DNA of 64,000 nucleotides from DATFDN01 sp963756495 (GCA_963756495.1 CAVWNS010000002.1:248001-312000); one strand, 5' to 3'. Positions 8,146-16,816 are shown, numbered from the stretch's first letter. Numbers and translations are program-made. Notes: generated from the sequence alone by a model not told the origin.

Positions 8146-8717
8146 CAGAGCGCCTCCACCGTCACGGTGCGCGGCAGGGCCGTGAGTTGTGTGCCGGCAC
8201 AGAGCACCAGATCGACGCCGAGCGGGAACCGCGCGTGGTTCTCGGCCCAGAGAGCGGCGAAGTCGGGCGGCAATCCCTCAGCGGCGAAGTCAGTCGGCGC
8301 GCGAAGCCCCGGCCCGCTAAGCCGAAACCGCGTGCCCGCGCCGAGACGGGGCAGTTGCAGGATCACCGTCGCGGACTCCTCTGGCGCCTCGTCGGTCCCT
8401 TGCCGCAGGCCATCGAGTTGGGGGAGATCAAGCGCGAACAGGAACGATGCATCGGCCGCGCTCGCGAGGCGCGCGCCGGTGTGGAACGCCACCCAGTCGC
8501 GCGCACCCTCGGCAGCCGGATCGAGCCAGAGCGGGGTTTCGTGATCGACAAGACTCAGCAGGACCGAGGCCGCCGCCGGGCACAACGGCGGTGGCGGATC
8601 GATGCTCGCCACCGCGCGGATCGTGCCGGGCCGCGCCATGGCGTCCAGGACAGCGCGGAAGCAGCCCTGGGCGTCGGCCACCGGATCGGCGAAGCCGGGG
8701 CGGTCCAGGCCCAGCAT
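8145..8717 (-). CDS. phnH: C-P lyase core subunit PhnH
   Basis: A 190-residue subunit of the C-P lyase core, structurally related to PLP-dependent transferases but without cofactor. The beginning, DRPGFADPVADAQGCFRAVL followed by DAMARPGTI, is the characteristic PhnH N-terminus. The internal LVDHETPLWLD and the C-terminal FPLGVDLVL are also typical. The start ATG shares its first base with the phnG stop (TGATG), and a start further upstream would overlap phnG deeply. The length is close to E. coli PhnH (194). Confidence 0.93.
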   Translation of the reverse strand: MLGLDRPGFADPVADAQGCFRAVLDAMARPGTIRAVASIDPPPPLCPAAASVLLSLVDHETPLWLDPAAEGARDWVAFHTGARLASAADASFLFALDLPQLDGLRQGTDEAPEESATVILQLPRLGAGTRFRLSGPGLRAPTDFAAEGLPPDFAALWAENHARFPLGVDLVLCAGTQLTALPRTVTVEAL

Positions 8718-9187
8718 CAGCGCATGGTCCGCATGGTGAAGAACTGCACCCGCGTCGCTGCCGCCTTGGCCGCCACGGCCTCCCGCGTGGCGGCCTGCGC
8801 ACGCGCCAACGGCGCGACGACGCCCTCGGCCAGTCGGTCGCGCAGATCGGGTCGCTGCATGAACGCGTCCACCGCCGCGGCCAGTTCCGCCCGCCGTTGA
8901 TCCCGGCCGGCGACATAGGCATGCCCGACCTCGCCGGTGGCGGTGCGCACAGTGCAGCGGGTCACGGTCATCTCGCCCAGGTTGAACGGCGCACCCCCGC
9001 CCCCTTCCCGTCCACGCACCATCACCAGCCCGCTTTCCGGCCCGCGCAGCACGCGCCAGGCGGGCAGGTCCGGGACGTGATCGAGGCAAGCAGCGATCGT
9101 ACCCGCCTCGGCGCGCGCCAGCACCGCCATCCAGCGACGGCGGGCGGCGCTGTCGAAGTCCGGAGCGGCGGAGGTGGCGTCGTCCAT
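8717..9187 (-). CDS. phnG: C-P lyase core subunit PhnG
   Basis: A 156-residue first gene of the C-P lyase operon. It matches PhnG by RRRWMAVLARAEAG, RGPESGLVMVRGREGGGG, FNLGEMTVTRCTV and GHAYVAGRD. PhnG works with PhnI, PhnH and PhnL in forming the phosphonate-ribose nucleotide intermediate. The ATG is the one followed by DDATSAAPDFD; the open frame extends further upstream, but that part would lie in the promoter and in phnF. It is preceded by the promoter and operator described at 9211-9247. Confidence 0.92.
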   Translation of the reverse strand: MDDATSAAPDFDSAARRRWMAVLARAEAGTIAACLDHVPDLPAWRVLRGPESGLVMVRGREGGGGAPFNLGEMTVTRCTVRTATGEVGHAYVAGRDQRRAELAAAVDAFMQRPDLRDRLAEGVVAPLARAQAATREAVAAKAAATRVQFFTMRTMR

Positions 9188-9210
9188 TAGTTGCGCCCTG
9201 CACATGCGGA

Positions 9211-9247
9211 TGTCTAGACAACTAGCGGCCACTCCGCTATCCGTCAA
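9211..9247 (-). promoter_or_regulatory. putative phnG promoter with PhnF-type operator palindrome
   Basis: In the 103-base gap between the divergent phnG and phnF starts, the minus strand shows TTGACG (9242-9247), a 17-base spacer and TAGTTG (9219-9224) as possible -35 and -10 boxes. The perfect 10-bp palindrome TGTCTAGACA (9211-9220) overlaps the -10 by two bases. GntR regulators of the HutC subfamily, to which PhnF belongs, usually bind GTnTAnAC-type palindromes, so this is a natural repressor site. The same site would also cover the phnF promoter. The assignment is inference from position and symmetry. Confidence 0.6.
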
Positions 9248-9290
9248 GCGAGGTCTGCGCGTCCCGCGCACTCGGGGAGATGAAGTTGCG

Positions 9291-10019
9291 ATGACGTCGC
9301 TCGATCCGGTCCGGCGGCAGGAGGGCTTGGCGCTGTGGCGCCAGATCGCCTCGCGTCTGCACGAGGAGATCGGCGTCGGCGCCTTCCCGCCCGGCGCGCG
9401 CCTGCCCTCCGAGGGAGAGCTGTCGCGCCGCTTCGGCGTCAATCGTCACACCTTGCGCCGCGCCCTAGAGGAGCTGTCGCGCGGCGGCCTCGTGCGGGTG
9501 GAGCACGGGCGCGGCGCCTTCGTGCCCGAGGACGTGCTGGACTACGTGGTCGAGCCCCGCACTCGCTTCTCCGAATGGGTGCGCCGCTACAACAAGGAAC
9601 CCTCCGGGCGCGTGCTGCGCCTGGCCGACGAGCCGGCCGACGCCGCGACCGCCGCCGCCCTCGGGGTTGCACCGGGCACGCCCGTGGTGACCGTGGAGCG
9701 GCTGGGCCTTGCCGATGGCCGCCCGGTCAGCCTGGGAACCCATCGCTTCCCGCCCCGGCTGCGCGGTCTGAAGGATGCGCTGCAAGATTCCGGCATCACC
9801 GCCGCGCTGCGCGCCGTGGGGGTGGACGACTACCTGCGCCAGGTGACCCGGGTCACCGCCCGGATGGCCAGCGCCGAGGAGGCGGAGCTACTGCGCACCC
9901 CGCGCTCGCGCCCGTTGCTGGTGACGGAGAACGTCAACGTGGACCGCGCCGGCATCGTGGTGGAGTTCGGCGTGACCCGCTATCCCACGCCCCGCGTGCA
10001 GATCGTCTTCGAACCATAG
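9291..10019 (+). CDS. phnF: phosphonate operon GntR-family regulator PhnF
   Basis: A 242-residue HutC-subfamily GntR regulator. The N-terminal winged helix-turn-helix reads RLPSEGELSRRFGVNRHTLR and then ALEELSRGGLVRVEHGRGAF (about residues 35-80). The C-terminal UTRA ligand-binding domain has SLGTHRFPPRL and EFGVTRYPTPRVQIVFEP. The start MTSLDPVRR has GGGGAGA ten bases upstream; longer frames reach into the divergent phnG. It is divergent from the phn operon and nine bases upstream of the second phnM, a classical layout for an autoregulated repressor. Confidence 0.92.
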   Translation: MTSLDPVRRQEGLALWRQIASRLHEEIGVGAFPPGARLPSEGELSRRFGVNRHTLRRALEELSRGGLVRVEHGRGAFVPEDVLDYVVEPRTRFSEWVRRYNKEPSGRVLRLADEPADAATAAALGVAPGTPVVTVERLGLADGRPVSLGTHRFPPRLRGLKDALQDSGITAALRAVGVDDYLRQVTRVTARMASAEEAELLRTPRSRPLLVTENVNVDRAGIVVEFGVTRYPTPRVQIVFEP

Positions 10020-10027
10020 GAGCCGCC

Positions 10028-11168
10028 ATGCCACCGCTGAGCATCACGGGGGGTTGCGTTCTGCTGCCCGAGGGCGAGGTCGTCGCCGATTTGCGCCTGG
10101 AAGACGGCCGCATCGCCGCGCTGGACGGCGCCGCGTGCGGCCTGCGCCTGGACGCCTCGGGACTCCTTGTGCTGCCCGGCATCGTGGACATCCACGGCGA
10201 CGCGTTCGAGCGCCAGAATCCAGCCCCGGCCCGGCGTGGACTTTCCCGCGCCGCTCGCGCTGCGCGACACGCAGGCGCAGCTGCTCGCCAACGGCATCAC
10301 CACCGCCTTCCATGGCATCACCCTCTCATGGGAGCCGGGGCTGCGCGGGATCGAGACGTGGCGTGCGCTGCTCGACGCCCTCGCGTCGGGCACCTGGGCG
10401 TGCGACATGCGCGTGCATCTGCGCTGGGAGGCGTTCAACCTCGACGCGCTAGACACCGCGCTGGCCGACATCGCGGGCGGGCGCGTCCACCTGCTCGCCT
10501 TCAACGACCACACGCCGGCGATCCTGCGGCGGATGGACGACCCGGCCGCGGGCGCCAAATTCAGCGACCGCGCCGGGATGCCGCTCGATGCGTTCCGCGC
10601 CGTCGCCGCACGCGCGGGGGACAACGCGCCGGGCGTGCCGGCCGCGCGCGCGCGCATCGCCGCCGCCGCACGCGCCGCCGCCATCCCGATCGCCAGCCAC
10701 GACGACGCGACGATCGCGGAGCGCGACGCGTTCCGTGCGTGCGGCGCGCGCATCTGCGAATTCCCGATGGAAGAGGAGGTCGCGCGGGCGGCGCGCGCGG
10801 CGGGCGACTTCGTGGTGATGGGCAGCCCGAACGTGGTGCGTGGCCGCTCCCATCTCGGCTGGGCCTCCGCCGCACGGCTGGCCGAGGCGGGGATCTGCAC
10901 CGTGCTGTCCTCGGACTACTATTATCCTGCCATGCTCCAGGCGGCGCTCACGCTTGTCGGGCGGGGCACGCTCGACCTGTCGCGCGCATGGGCGCTGATC
11001 GCCGCCACGCCCGCGGCCGCGGCCGGCTTGGCCGATCGCGGACGCATTGCCGAGGGCTTGCGCGCCGACATCGTCGTGGTCGATCCCGAGACCCGCCGGG
11101 TCGTCGTGACGATCGCCGGCGGGCGGCTGGCCTATGTCTCCGCCGAGGGCGCCGCCCGGCTATCCTGA
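10028..11168 (+). CDS. phnM: second PhnM-like diphosphatase, one +1 frameshift
   Basis: An amidohydrolase-fold PhnM homologue clearly different from the copy at 3579-4715. The frame from the ATG gives GIVDIHGDAFERQ and then loses sense; the next frame continues RPGVDFPAPLALRDTQAQL to the end. Removing one A at about 10217 (CAGAATCC to CAGATCC) restores FERQIQPRPGVDFP. The total length is 3n+1, consistent with one extra base. Metal motifs FNDHTPAIL, IASHDDATIAE and SSDYYYPAML are intact. It is nine bases after phnF. The last 37 bases overlap the convergent sulfotransferase gene. Either a sequencing error or a recent pseudogene; I favour error. Confidence 0.85.
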
Positions 11169-12694
11169 AGCGTTGCGAGTTCGCCCAGCCATGGCGCATA
11201 GGCCCGCCAGCGGCCGACCGAGCGGGCATGCACGCGCTCGCGCGCCTGGTAGACGCTGGCGGTATGGACCGGCCGGCGGTTCGCCTCGGGACGGAGGCAG
11301 GCCTCGTTCCATTTCAGCCCGCAGAAGGCGACCAGCGCCCGCGCGGCCGCCTCGGGCGCGGCGACGACCAACTCGTAGTCGATTTCCAGGAAGCGGCGCG
11401 CGGGCAGCACCGCACGCCAATGCGCCATCAGCCGCACGTACTGGCGATAGACGAACGCGAGGTCCTCGCGCCGCGCCGCCCAGGCGTTGCCGGCGCTGAA
11501 CAGCGTCATGTAGGCGGACAGGCAGGTGTCGCGCGGATCGCGCCGGCAATGGATGACATACGCATCCGGCAGCACCAGCCGGATCAGGCCGAGCCAGGCG
11601 AAGTTGAACGGGTTCTTGTCTGTCACAAGCGCGGCGTTGGCGGAGATCGCATCGAGGGCCTTTGCGTGCCGGTTCCGCAGGCGCGCCAGCGCCGCCCTGT
11701 CCGGCGCTGCCAGCCAAGCCTGCCCGGCCGCGCCCCAGAACGCCATCTCGCCACCCGCCGCCACGTCGGGATGGCTCGACAGAATCTGCTCGATCAGCGT
11801 GGTGCCGGAGCGCGGCATTCCCAGGATCAGCACCGCGCGGGCGCCTCCGCCATCCGGGGCGGCGTCCATCCCCACGGGAAAGGCGGCGATCATGCGATCG
11901 ACATCGGCCGCGAAGCCGGTCCGGTCGAACGGGCTCGAGCGCGCGCGGATTGCGTTGGCCGCATCGAAGGCCCGGATCGCCGCCGCCGGCTCGTTCAGGT
12001 CGTCATGGGCCTTGCCCAGCGCGAAGCCGAGCAGCATCCGCTGGCGCGCCGATAATGTCCCCGTCCCGTCCAACCGCCGCGCGATGGCCTGGACCAGCGT
12101 GCGATCGGCCTCGGTCGTCCGGGCGGATCGCACCAGGTCCAGCACGGCGGCGGCGTCGTCGGGATCGGCTTGCATCGCGCGTCGAAAGGCGGCGCGGCCC
12201 GCCTCGACCTCGCCCGCCACCGAAAGCGTCGCCCCCAGCAACCGCCAAGCCTCCGCGTGCTCCGGGCGATGCGCGAGCACGGCGCGCAACGCGGACGCGG
12301 CGTCCGCGTGCCGCTCCAGCAGGGCGCAGGCCCGCGCACGGGCGAGCCCGCCCGCGACGGGATCGGCGGCGGCGGCGGCCGAGGCGATTAGGCACGCGGC
12401 GGCCGCGCGCCGGTCGCCGCGCGCCATCAGCAGGGCCGAGGCCCGCTCCGCCACATCGGTCAGCCCTGGCGCGAGGGCGAGCGCGCGCGCGAAAGCCCGC
12501 ATGGCCCCGCGCGGGTCGCCCCGCCGCTCCAGCGCGATGCCCAGCAGGTGCTGCACGCCGGCATGGGCCGGATCGCACGCCGCCGCCTGGGCGAGCAGGC
12601 GCGCCGCCTCGTCGTTCCGCCCAGCCTGCACTGCGGCGTGACCTTGCGCGAGCAGCGCGCCGACCGAGGCGGGGTTTGCGACAGGCTCAATCAA
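11132..12694 (-). CDS. TPR-containing sulfotransferase
   Basis: A protein of about 520 residues. The N-terminal half consists of TPR-like helical repeats, for example LLAQAAACDPAHAGVQHLLG and AFRRAMQADPDDAAAVLDL. The C-terminal half is a PAPS-dependent sulfotransferase with the 5'-phosphosulfate loop MPRSGTTLIEQILSSHPDV, then VTDKNPFNFAWLG and CRRDPRDTCLSAY for the 3'-phosphate site. The substrate is unknown. The start is uncertain: I propose TTG at 12694, because the ATG at 12754 lies inside xth and would add an unlikely Trp/Cys-rich leader. It follows xth by 28 bases. Confidence 0.82.
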   Translation of the reverse strand: MIEPVANPASVGALLAQGHAAVQAGRNDEAARLLAQAAACDPAHAGVQHLLGIALERRGDPRGAMRAFARALALAPGLTDVAERASALLMARGDRRAAAACLIASAAAAADPVAGGLARARACALLERHADAASALRAVLAHRPEHAEAWRLLGATLSVAGEVEAGRAAFRRAMQADPDDAAAVLDLVRSARTTEADRTLVQAIARRLDGTGTLSARQRMLLGFALGKAHDDLNEPAAAIRAFDAANAIRARSSPFDRTGFAADVDRMIAAFPVGMDAAPDGGGARAVLILGMPRSGTTLIEQILSSHPDVAAGGEMAFWGAAGQAWLAAPDRAALARLRNRHAKALDAISANAALVTDKNPFNFAWLGLIRLVLPDAYVIHCRRDPRDTCLSAYMTLFSAGNAWAARREDLAFVYRQYVRLMAHWRAVLPARRFLEIDYELVVAAPEAAARALVAFCGLKWNEACLRPEANRRPVHTASVYQARERVHARSVGRWRAYAPWLGELATLQDSRAAPSAET

Positions 12695-12722
12695 TGCGGG
12701 TCCGCTTATGAATGAGGGACAT

Positions 12723-13535
12723 TCACACCCCCAACTCCACCGCCACCGGCACATGGTCCGACCCCCGCTCCCAGTCGCGCGCGTCGCGCAGCACTGCGTG
12801 GCGGCGCAGCGTGCCGACCAGGTCGGGCGTCACCCAGACATGATCCAGCCGCCGGCCACGGTCGGACAGGCGCCAGTCGCGGTTGCGGTAGGACCACCAG
12901 GTGAACAGCTTCTCCTCGGCGGGGACGAAGTGGCGGATGGCATCGACGAAGCCCTCCGCCTGCCAAGCCAGCAGGGCCTCGGTCTCGGCCGGGGTGTGGC
13001 TCACCACGTCGAGCAGTTGCCGATGGCTCCAGACGTCGCGCTCCAGCGGCGCGATGTTCAGATCGCCGACCAGCACGGCGCGCGTGAGTGCCGGCCGGGC
13101 GGCGAACCAGGCCCGCGCCTCGGCCACGAAGTCCAGCTTGTGGGCGAATTTCGGGTTCCGTGCCCGGTCGGGCACGTCGCCGCCGGCCGGCACGTAGAAA
13201 TTGTGCAGCTCGACCGGGCCGCCCACGGCATCCACCCGCGCCGCGATGTGGCGGCAATCGCCCTTGGCGCACCAATCGGGTGCATCGTCCAGCACCTCGA
13301 TCGGCCGACGCGACAGGATCGCCACGCCGTTATAGCCCTTCATGCCGCGGAACGCGGCGTGCGGGTAGCCAAGCGCGGCGGGCGCCTCGGCCGGGAACAG
13401 CGCGTCCGGGACCTTGGTCTCCTGCAGGCAGATCACGTCGGGGTCGAGCGTGGCGATCAGCTCGCGCACCAGCTTCAGGCGCAGGCGCAGCGAGTTGATG
13501 TTCCAGGTTGCGACCCGGAGCGTCGACGCAGCCAT
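12723..13535 (-). CDS. xth: exodeoxyribonuclease III / AP endonuclease
   Basis: A 270-residue Mg-dependent endonuclease/exonuclease/phosphatase-fold enzyme of base excision repair. Motifs in order: TWNINSLRLRL, CLQETKVPD (metal-binding Glu), AAFRGMKGYNGVAILSR, VGDLNIAPLERDVW, TWWSYRNRDWRLSDRGRRLD and the catalytic GSDHVPVAVEL. The length is normal for ExoIII. It lies 21 bases downstream of the C26 hydrolase gene and upstream of the sulfotransferase. It is probably co-transcribed with both, but there is no obvious functional link. Confidence 0.95.
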   Translation of the reverse strand: MAASTLRVATWNINSLRLRLKLVRELIATLDPDVICLQETKVPDALFPAEAPAALGYPHAAFRGMKGYNGVAILSRRPIEVLDDAPDWCAKGDCRHIAARVDAVGGPVELHNFYVPAGGDVPDRARNPKFAHKLDFVAEARAWFAARPALTRAVLVGDLNIAPLERDVWSHRQLLDVVSHTPAETEALLAWQAEGFVDAIRHFVPAEEKLFTWWSYRNRDWRLSDRGRRLDHVWVTPDLVGTLRRHAVLRDARDWERGSDHVPVAVELGV

Positions 13536-13556
13536 GGAAACGGTCGGGAGCCGGCG

Positions 13557-14321
13557 TCAGGCCGCGACGGCGGCCAGGCCGCGGCGGGCGCGCACGGCCT
13601 CCCCGAAAGCCTCGAAGATCCGATGCGACACGCCGTCGGTCTCGAAATCGTATTCGGGATGCCATTGCATGCCGACCGCGAAGCCGGGCGCATTGGCAAC
13701 GCGCACCGCCTCGACCAGCCCGTCGGGGGCGATACCCTCGGCAACCAGCCCCGGCGCGAGCCGGTCAATCCCCTGGTTGTGCAGCGAGTTCACCGCGATC
13801 TCGGTCGCGCCGGCCACGCGGTGCAGCCAGCTGCCGGGCACCACGCGGATGACGTGCGCCTTGCCGATCCGCACCTTGCCCGAGGGCTGCATCGGCGTGG
13901 AGTGGTCCAGGTACCCGGGCAGGTCCTGGATGCGCTGATAAAGGCTGCCGCCGAGCGCGACATTCAGCTCCTGGAAGCCCCGGCAGATCGCCAGGACGGG
14001 CACCCCGCGCGCGACCGCCGCGCGGATCAGCGGCAGGGTGGCGGAATCGCGGGCCGGGTCCTCCGGCACGCCCTCGGGGTGCGGCGGGCCGCCATACAGG
14101 CTCGGCTGGACGTTCGATCGGCTGCCGGTCAGCATGATGCCGTCCAAGCGTTCGAGCAGCGTCTGGCTGCACGCGGCGCTGCCGCTGGCGGGGATCAGCA
14201 CGGGGACGCCCTGGATGACCTGGTCCGTGGCGCGGATGTATGTGTCGGACGCCGCATGGTTGGGCATTCCGAATACCCCGAACTGCTTGGTGCAGCAGCT
14301 GATGCCGATGAGTGGCTTCAC
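13557..14321 (-). CDS. gamma-glutamyl-gamma-aminobutyrate hydrolase family (peptidase C26)
   Basis: A 254-residue class-I glutamine-amidotransferase-like hydrolase of the PuuD type. The nucleophile elbow is LAICRGFQELNVALGG (Cys), with MQWHPEYDFE supplying His and Glu of the triad. LDGIMLTGSRSNVQPSLYG is the usual oxyanion region. The preferred start is GTG (KPLIGISCCTKQ follows), with GGGAG upstream. An ATG 60 bases earlier would add an unrelated leader. PuuD-like enzymes release GABA in putrescine breakdown, but no other puu gene is here. Confidence 0.87.
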   Translation of the reverse strand: MKPLIGISCCTKQFGVFGMPNHAASDTYIRATDQVIQGVPVLIPASGSAACSQTLLERLDGIMLTGSRSNVQPSLYGGPPHPEGVPEDPARDSATLPLIRAAVARGVPVLAICRGFQELNVALGGSLYQRIQDLPGYLDHSTPMQPSGKVRIGKAHVIRVVPGSWLHRVAGATEIAVNSLHNQGIDRLAPGLVAEGIAPDGLVEAVRVANAPGFAVGMQWHPEYDFETDGVSHRIFEAFGEAVRARRGLAAVAA

Positions 14322-14387
14322 GGCCTGAGCAGGCTCCCACGCTGAACGTTCAATAGTACGTGTCGCAAAAAAAAGTCGCAAGCCTTG

Positions 14388-15044
14388 TCAACCGGCACCG
14401 CCGCCCCCGCGCTGGGGACTGACCATCGGACCGTTCGGCTCGAACAGGGCCGGGTCGAAGCTGCCGCCGGTCTGCACGGAAGACAAGGTCACCGTGGTCC
14501 GCTGCTGCTGCGCGTCCGTGACCGTCCACTGGTGCAGGGTCAGCGGGTCGGTGGCGAAGCTCAAGGTCAGGCTCCCCTCGCCCGGGCTGGCGGCGCGGAC
14601 CAGCGTCATCTGCATCTCTCCCGGCAGGCGACGGATGGCGGTGACACGCAATCCGCCCCCGGTCAGATCGATCTCGGGGGCAAGCAGGATACCGAGCGGC
14701 GTCTGCCCGATCGGAATGTTCGTCGTCTGCCCGAGCTTGCTGTCGCTGAACAGCACGAAGCCGTGGCCTGCCACCAGCAAAAGGGGCGTGGGCGGGTCAT
14801 ACTGGAAACGCATCCGCCCCGGCCGCTCCAGCCATGCGGTGCCGCGCGTCACCGCGCCATCGGGCGCGATCTGGAGAAAGCGGGCTTTCAGCGTGTGCAA
14901 GCCGTTCAGGTAGGCCTGGACACGCCCGATCACGGCGGCGTCGGGCTCGGCCGCTTCGGCGGCGGTCGGCGGTGCGGACGCCAGTGCCGGGCGTGCTGCG
15001 AGCGGCAGGGCCAACAGGCACAGCAGGACGATGCAGGAGCGCAT
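14388..15044 (-). CDS. lolA: outer-membrane lipoprotein carrier protein LolA
   Basis: A 218-residue periplasmic chaperone that ferries lipoproteins from the LolCDE complex to the outer membrane. The start MRSCIVLLCLLALPLAARPA is a clear Sec signal peptide, with cleavage probably after ALA. The LolA core shows LNGLHTLKARFLQIAPDG, RPGRMRFQYDPP and a TLHQWTVTDAQQQRTTVTL strand pair. The ATG was chosen because longer frames place a charged, structureless leader before the signal peptide. It lies 66 bases upstream of the C26 hydrolase. Confidence 0.88.
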   Translation of the reverse strand: MRSCIVLLCLLALPLAARPALASAPPTAAEAAEPDAAVIGRVQAYLNGLHTLKARFLQIAPDGAVTRGTAWLERPGRMRFQYDPPTPLLLVAGHGFVLFSDSKLGQTTNIPIGQTPLGILLAPEIDLTGGGLRVTAIRRLPGEMQMTLVRAASPGEGSLTLSFATDPLTLHQWTVTDAQQQRTTVTLSSVQTGGSFDPALFEPNGPMVSPQRGGGGAG

Positions 15045-15270
15045 GACCGCGATGTGGCACCAAGGCGCCGGATTTGCACCGCCGAAACCACCAGCCCGGC
15101 ATGTGTCGCGCGCATCGCATGGACGCCGCCCGGGGCCAGTCTGCGGCCCTGCCTTCCTTTGCTTCACATTTCGGCGAGTTAGTTTCCACCTGAAAGTAAT
15201 CAGTCAATGCCGATCAGAAAAGATGTAGGATAGCCACAACCGGCATCTAGTCGGAACTTGGAGGGAGAAA

Positions 15271-16146
15271 ATGTCTACGCGGAGTTGGATCGGTGGTGGC
15301 GCCGACAATATCTACGCGCCCGCCGACTGGTCGCCGGCCGGCAGGCCGCAGCCCGGCGACAGCCTGTTCATGGTAAGCGGCGTCGCGAACATGCGGGGCG
15401 GGAATCTCGCCGGTGACACGCTGACCATCGGCGAGCAGACCAGCTACACCTCCCCGCCTCCGGCAACGATCAACCTCTCGCATCACGCCTCGCTGTCCGC
15501 CGTCGTGGCGGACACCGCCTACACGGAGCAGCAGGTCAACTTCAATGTGTCGGGGACCGCAACGCTGAATCTGGAGGAACAGGCGAACTACTACGCCACG
15601 ACCACCGTCGCCGTGAACATCGCGGCGCAGTCAACCCTGAAGGGCACGATCGTCGGCCAGGGCCATAACGCGGATATCACCGTGACGGGCGCGGACGCGA
15701 CGTCGCGTTTCGCCAATACCGGAGCCAGTAGCATTTCCAATGGCGTCCTCACGATCAACGCCGACGTCGCTGGCACCGGCAGCTTCACGGCAAGCTTCTA
15801 TGGGGGGCTGGCCTTCATGGGGTCGGTCTCGGCCGGACAGACCGTCAATTCAGGAGGCGAGGACACGATCACGATCGCGCAGCCAGAACAGTTCCGAGCC
15901 CTGGTCAACTTCGCGGGCGGGCCTTCCAATACCGTCCATCTCGCCGGGATCACGGATGCCGATAGCTACAGCTACAAGAACGATATCCTCTCGCTGTTCC
16001 ACGGCGCCCAGGTGGTGGACACGCTCAGATTTGCCGCCGGGGCCAACCCGTTCCAGGTGAACGAGGGTTCGACAGGAGTGTATATCGGCAGCACGGGGGA
16101 ACCGCCGCCCGTATCTGGCACGATCGTCCTGCCGCAGCACATCTGA
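15271..16146 (+). CDS. beta-rich, probably secreted or surface protein, unknown function
   Basis: A 291-residue protein rich in Thr, Ser, Gly, Asn and Ala with almost no Cys (none seen) and few Lys. It begins SWIGGGADNIYAPADWSPAG, a pattern common at the start of adhesin-like proteins. It ends with a module GTGSFTASF...SVSAGQTVN...NTVHLAGITD, which resembles the repeated beta-roll units of large type I or autotransporter-type exoproteins. There is no N-terminal signal peptide, which would suit type I secretion if it is exported. Base use is visibly less GC-rich than that of its neighbours. RBS GGAGGGAG is strong, and an AT-richer 220-base upstream region probably holds the promoter. Confidence 0.6.
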   Translation: MSTRSWIGGGADNIYAPADWSPAGRPQPGDSLFMVSGVANMRGGNLAGDTLTIGEQTSYTSPPPATINLSHHASLSAVVADTAYTEQQVNFNVSGTATLNLEEQANYYATTTVAVNIAAQSTLKGTIVGQGHNADITVTGADATSRFANTGASSISNGVLTINADVAGTGSFTASFYGGLAFMGSVSAGQTVNSGGEDTITIAQPEQFRALVNFAGGPSNTVHLAGITDADSYSYKNDILSLFHGAQVVDTLRFAAGANPFQVNEGSTGVYIGSTGEPPPVSGTIVLPQHI

Positions 16147-16155
16147 GCCAGTGCG

Positions 16156-16671
16156 TCAGGATTCGTAGGAGACCAGGGCCTCGCACGGCACATCCAGCCG
16201 CGCGCGCCCGCCGAGGAACGTGAGTTCGATCAGCGCCGCCGCCGCCGGGACTGCCGCGCCCATCAAGCGCAGCAGGGCGATCCCGGCGGCCATGGTTCCG
16301 CCGGTCGCCAGCAGGTCGTCCACCACCACGACGCGCTGCCCCGCTGCCACCGCGTCGGCCTGGATCTCGATCCGGTCGGAGCCGTATTCCAGCGCGTAGT
16401 CCAGCCCCACCGTCTCGCCCGGCAGCTTGCCGCGCTTGCGCAGCATGACGAAGCCGCAGCCCAGCTTGAGCGCCAGCGGGGCGGCGATCAGGAAGCCCCG
16501 GCTCTCGATGCCGGCGAGCAGGTCGGGCTGGAAGCTGCCCACCACCTTGGCCATGCGCCCCATCGCCACCTGCCAAGCATCGGCGTCGCGCAGCAGGGTG
16601 GAGATGTCGTAGAAATAGATGCCCGGCTTGGGAAAGTCCGGGATGCCCCGGATATGGTCCTTCAGGTCCAT
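16156..16671 (-). CDS. apt: adenine phosphoribosyltransferase
   Basis: A 171-residue salvage enzyme making AMP from adenine and PRPP. The PRPP-binding motif is VVVVDDLLATGGTMAAG. ESRGFLIAAPLALKLGCGF and MLRKRGKLPGETVGLDYALE are the conserved Apt blocks. The start MDLKDHIRGIPDFPKPGIYF is a textbook Apt N-terminus; the upstream extension of the frame is not conserved. It would also recycle the adenine set free by PhnI, though that link is only a general metabolic one. It is convergent with the beta-rich protein (nine bases apart). Confidence 0.95.
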   Translation of the reverse strand: MDLKDHIRGIPDFPKPGIYFYDISTLLRDADAWQVAMGRMAKVVGSFQPDLLAGIESRGFLIAAPLALKLGCGFVMLRKRGKLPGETVGLDYALEYGSDRIEIQADAVAAGQRVVVVDDLLATGGTMAAGIALLRLMGAAVPAAAALIELTFLGGRARLDVPCEALVSYES

Positions 16672-16816
16672 CGGGCGCCTTTCGGGTGGTGGGGAAGCCA
16701 CGAGGGTGTACGCCCGGCGCTGTTGCGCTGCAATGTCGGCCTCCAGCGGGTGCGACCCGGCGGTTGCGGCCCTGGCCGGCGCCGGACCAAACTCGCGAAC
16801 CGGACCGGAGGAAACG

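Noticed and set aside
10200..10230. Programmed ribosomal frameshift in the second phnM
   Set aside because: No slippery heptamer or stimulatory structure is visible, and many neighbouring genes show the same kind of single-base break.
12695..12754. ATG 12754 as start of the TPR-sulfotransferase
   Set aside because: It lies inside xth, lacks a usable RBS and gives a Trp/Cys-rich leader unlike the family.
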